A stretch of 64,000 nt of DNA from NCBI RefSeq assembly GCF_001983165.1, contig NZ_MNPU01000025.1, positions 1 through 64,000 on the forward strand, written 5' to 3'. Below, piece after piece: positions 61,583 to 64,000 of the stretch (position 1 is its first letter; each line of letters begins with the position of its first letter). A program made the position numbers and the translations under genes. Source of the DNA: Pseudomonas gessardii (GTDB lineage Bacteria > Pseudomonadota > Gammaproteobacteria > Pseudomonadales > Pseudomonadaceae). The notes under the pieces are model-generated. The model did no database searches. It saw nothing but the letters and a program-made list of their open reading frames with translations, and had not been told where the DNA came from.

Positions 61583-62212
61583 TTATTTGCCCTCGGTCAA
61601 CGCGTTGTAGCTGGTGAACAGGTTACGATAGTCCGGGATGTGGTTGGAGAACAAGGTCCCCAGGCCTTCGATATCGTTGCGCCAGTCGCGATGCAGCTCG
61701 CACGCCAGGCCAAACCAGGTCATCAGCTGCGCGCCGTTGGCCGACATGCGGTTCCAGGCCGATTGCTGGGTCAGTTCGTTGAAGGTGCCGGAGGCATCGG
61801 TCACCACAAACACTTCATAGCCTTCGGCCAGGGCCGACAGCGCCGGGAACGCCACGCACACTTCAGTCACCACGCCGGCGATGATCAGTTGCTTCTTGCC
61901 GGTGGCCTTGATGGCCTTGACGAAATCCTCGTTGTCCCAGGCATTGATCTGGCCAGGACGGGCAATGTACGGCGCGTCCGGGAACAGGGCCTTGAGCTCG
62001 GGCACCAGCGGGCCATTGGGGCCGGTTTCAAAGCTGGTGGTGAGGATGGTCGGCAACTTGAAGTACTTGGCCAGGTCAGCCAAGGCCAGCACGTTATTCT
62101 TGAACTTGTCGGGCTCGATATCACGCACCAGTGACAACAAGCCAGCCTGATGGTCAACCAGCAGGACAGCGGCGTTATCTTTGTCCAGGCGAACGTAGGG
62201 TTTAGACATCAT
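61583..62212 (-). CDS. Isochorismatase-family hydrolase, YcaC-like (copy 1)
   Basis: A 209-residue cysteine hydrolase with the Asp of LLVDHQAGLL (about 19), the Lys of KATGKKQLIIAG and the nucleophile Cys of VVTEVCVAFPAL (about 118). YcaC forms octameric rings; its substrate is unproven. The next gene upstream (62272) is a clear paralogue with the same motifs, and the pair is divergent from a LysR gene. A second start ATG lies at 62209. Confidence 0.88.
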   Translation of the reverse strand: MMSKPYVRLDKDNAAVLLVDHQAGLLSLVRDIEPDKFKNNVLALADLAKYFKLPTILTTSFETGPNGPLVPELKALFPDAPYIARPGQINAWDNEDFVKAIKATGKKQLIIAGVVTEVCVAFPALSALAEGYEVFVVTDASGTFNELTQQSAWNRMSANGAQLMTWFGLACELHRDWRNDIEGLGTLFSNHIPDYRNLFTSYNALTEGK

Positions 62213-62271
62213 GATGCTCCTGGTAAGAGGTGCTTCCCGAAATGGGCCGCACCGGGAAAGGTCAGCGGTAT

Positions 62272-62961
62272 TTACTTGCGCTGGGAGTCTAGCGCTTCGT
62301 GGTTATTAGCCACTTCCTGCGCCTTGATGTAACTCTCGATCAGCAATTGGTAGTGCGGCATGGCCTGGGTATAGACGTTCGCCCACTCTTGGGCATCTGG
62401 ACGGTTCCACGAGCCTTGCAGTTCCGACAAGGTGCCCATGATGTCGATCGGCACCACGCCGGCCTGGGCCAGGCGCGCGACGGTCAGCTCGGTGGCCAGC
62501 TTCGAGTGGTTGCCCGAGGCATCGACCACGGCGAACACCTTGTAGCCCTCATGCACCGCCGCGATGGACGGAAACGCCAGGCATACGCTGGTCAGGGTGC
62601 CGGCGATCACCAGAGTCTTCTTGCCGGTGGCCTTGACCGCCGCGTGGAACTCGGGGTTATCCCAGGCATTGATCTCGCCACGCCGGGCCACATACTGGGC
62701 ATGGGGCGCCGCCTCGTGGATTTCCGGGATCAACGGACCATTCGGCCCCTGGGGCACCGAAGCGGTGGTAATGACCGGGATTTTCAGCAGGGTCGCGGCC
62801 TTGGCCAAGGCAATGGCGTTGGCGCGCAATTGAGGAACATCAATGTCCTTGACGATCTGGAACAGGCCACTCTGGTGGTCGATCAGCAACATGGCGGTGT
62901 CGGTGGGGTCAATCGTTGGCTTCTGACCATTAAAGTTTGCAGCGTTACCTGAAGCGCTCAT
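62272..62961 (-). CDS. Isochorismatase-family hydrolase, YcaC-like (copy 2)
   Basis: A 229-residue paralogue of the preceding protein: [10 protein letters not shown] (Asp), [12 protein letters not shown] (Lys) and [12 protein letters not shown] (Cys). It has a longer N-terminus ([18 protein letters not shown]) and a C-terminal extension. AGGAAAGG precedes the ATG. It is first in the minus-strand unit and divergent from the LysR gene at 63201. Confidence 0.88.
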   Translation of the reverse strand: MSASGNAANFNGQKPTIDPTDTAMLLIDHQSGLFQIVKDIDVPQLRANAIALAKAATLLKIPVITTASVPQGPNGPLIPEIHEAAPHAQYVARRGEINAWDNPEFHAAVKATGKKTLVIAGTLTSVCLAFPSIAAVHEGYKVFAVVDASGNHSKLATELTVARLAQAGVVPIDIMGTLSELQGSWNRPDAQEWANVYTQAMPHYQLLIESYIKAQEVANNHEALDSQRK

Positions 62962-63035
62962 TTGCCTTTCCTCTTACATGGGTGAACGGTATCGGGCCAG
63001 AACCTTGCCTCGACGTTTCTGGCGGCAGCTGACAA

Positions 63036-63049
63036 TTCCAACAATGGAA
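63036..63049. promoter_or_regulatory. Candidate LysR-type binding site
   Basis: TTCCA-ACAA-TGGAA is a perfect inverted repeat in the divergent gap between the YcaC-like genes and the LysR gene. A partial copy (CTCAAAAATGGAACG) occurs at 63186-63200, just before the LysR start, as expected for a recognition site plus an activation or autoregulation site. Confidence 0.5.
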
Positions 63050-63200
63050 CGCCAGTGCAGAATAATGTTGGGTAGCACGAAGCGATCATTTTTCACGCAG
63101 CTGGTAAATCCAGCCTCAGCTGTACTATCTCCAGTGTTCGTCATTGCACTAGGTGTCCGGTAGTCGTTGAATTAGACTTCACCATCTCAAAAATGGAACG

Positions 63201-64000
63201 ATGCCTGTGTTCGACCTCAATGAACTGTTCCTCTATGCCAAGGTGGTTGAGCATGGTGGCTTTGCGGCAGCCGGTCGGGCGCTGAACATGCCCAAGTCGA
63301 CCTTGAGCCGCCGGGTCAGCCAGTTGGAAGCGCGGCTGGGGGCACGGCTGATCCAGCGCTCGACCCGTCAGTTCCAGGTCACCGACATCGGCCTGGCCTA
63401 CTACCGCCACTGCGTGGCGATGACCGCCGAGGCAGAGTCGGCCGAGGACCTGATCGCCTTCAACAAGGCCGAGCCGCGCGGGGTGATCCGCCTGAGTTGC
63501 ACCACCGCCCTGCTCAATTACTGGGTAGCGCCGATGCTGGCCCAGTTCATGGCCCAGTGCCCCAATGTCGAACTCAACGTGAAAAGCTTCAACCGCAAGG
63601 TCGATGTGATCAGCGAGGGCTATGACATCGCGCTGAACCTGTGCTTCCCGCCCCTGGAAAGCAGTGACCTGGTGATGAAGCTGCTCGCCAAGAGCCCCCA
63701 GGCGCTGGTCGCGAGCCCGGCCTTCTTGCAACAGCATGCACTGCCGCTGTTACCTGCCGACGTGTCGGGACTGCCAACCATCAGCTGGGGCAACCCGCTG
63801 CTGCAGTACGTTTGGGAGCTGATCGGCCCAGAAGGCGTGTCCGCCGAGATCTGCCACACGCCACGGCTGATCAGCGATGACATGCCCACCCTGAAAAGTG
63901 CGGCGCTGCAAGGTGTGGGCATGGCCAACCTGCCGCTGGCCGTGGTCAAGGAGGAGATACAAGAGGGTCGCCTGGTCAGCCTGCTCCCCCAATGGCGCCC
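63201..64000 (+). CDS. LysR-family regulator, cut by right edge
   Basis: The first 266 residues of a LysR regulator with no stop in the window. LFLYAKVVEHGGFAAAGRALNMPKSTLSRRVSQLEARLGARLIQRSTRQF is the winged helix-turn-helix and its linker; the effector domain starts at about 90 (GVIRLSCTTALLNYWVAPML). It belongs to the branch that pairs with isochorismatase-family and oxidoreductase genes. GGA lies five bases before the ATG at 63201; an ATG at 63193 is out of frame. It most likely controls the divergent YcaC-like pair. Confidence 0.88.
   Translation, partial: MPVFDLNELFLYAKVVEHGGFAAAGRALNMPKSTLSRRVSQLEARLGARLIQRSTRQFQVTDIGLAYYRHCVAMTAEAESAEDLIAFNKAEPRGVIRLSCTTALLNYWVAPMLAQFMAQCPNVELNVKSFNRKVDVISEGYDIALNLCFPPLESSDLVMKLLAKSPQALVASPAFLQQHALPLLPADVSGLPTISWGNPLLQYVWELIGPEGVSAEICHTPRLISDDMPTLKSAALQGVGMANLPLAVVKEEIQEGRLVSLLPQWR

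Noticed and set aside
1-64000. tRNA, rRNA, riboswitch, prophage or insertion sequence
   Set aside because: I saw no transposase, integrase, cloverleaf or conserved RNA element in any intergenic stretch, though small RNAs cannot be excluded by eye.

Overview
The window is 64 kb of chromosome from a Pseudomonas of the fluorescens/putida lineage. This rests on high GC, Pseudomonas-style codon use, REPIN repeats with the GTGGGAGC core, a XenA-type reductase that looks nearly identical to the P. putida enzyme, and OprD, AAHS and MRJP-like genes typical of the genus. I saw no rRNA, tRNA, insertion sequence, prophage or CRISPR array.

Left part (0-12 kb): a PsrA-like TetR gene lies divergent to a four-gene MacAB-TolC-type export operon (ATPase, permease, outer-membrane channel, adaptor). 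It is followed by a visibly AT-richer block (6.0-10.7 kb) with five genes in tight tandem: a CqsA/KBL-like alpha-oxoamine synthase, a Bcr/CflA-type MFS exporter, a CitE-like acyl-CoA lyase, a MaoC-type (mesaconyl-CoA-hydratase-like) hydratase and an ornithine-cyclodeaminase/mu-crystallin-family protein. This block looks like a transferred small-molecule pathway of unknown product.

10.7-23.3 kb: mostly stand-alone metabolic genes. They include a flavoprotein, a royal-jelly-type beta-propeller protein, an orphan betaine-binding-like protein, an NTF2-fold protein divergent to a LysR gene, a two-component p-hydroxyphenylacetate 3-hydroxylase of the Acinetobacter type (C2 oxygenase then C1 flavin reductase-MarR fusion), a 163-bp-period tandem array of REPINs, xenA divergent from an ArsR repressor with a perfect palindrome between them, and a CHASE4-PAS-GGDEF-EAL protein.

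23.4-39.2 kb: a phosphatase-secretion island. A type II secretion operon (uxpA-like gene then gspC-J and L-N, with gspK displaced) starts behind a Pho-box-like site. Next to it are a PhoX-family phosphatase with a twin-arginine signal and lipobox, gspK, and a second tatABC set whose TatC lacks the usual signal-binding Glu15. The parts fit one route: Tat export, then T2SS to the cell surface under phosphate limitation.

39.2-49.2 kb: a MarR gene followed by a co-directional run of FeeM-like N-acyltransferase, methyltransferase, VAO-type flavoprotein oxidase, AlkD-like HEAT-repeat protein, AhpC-like thioredoxin-fold protein, halogenase-like flavoprotein with intact WxWxIP, amidase and a cation/proton antiporter. 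It looks like an undescribed natural-product cluster with a possible self-resistance gene.

49.3-64 kb: a TetR-controlled aromatic catabolic operon on the minus strand (FAH-family hydrolase, extradiol dioxygenase, RutE-like nitroreductase, AAHS transporter, NTF2-fold protein, Tsx-like channel), then an AaeXAB-type aromatic-acid efflux operon translationally coupled to an OprD porin, a SphA-like outer-membrane protein, a small lipoprotein, two YcaC-like isochorismatase-family hydrolases and a divergent LysR gene cut by the right edge.
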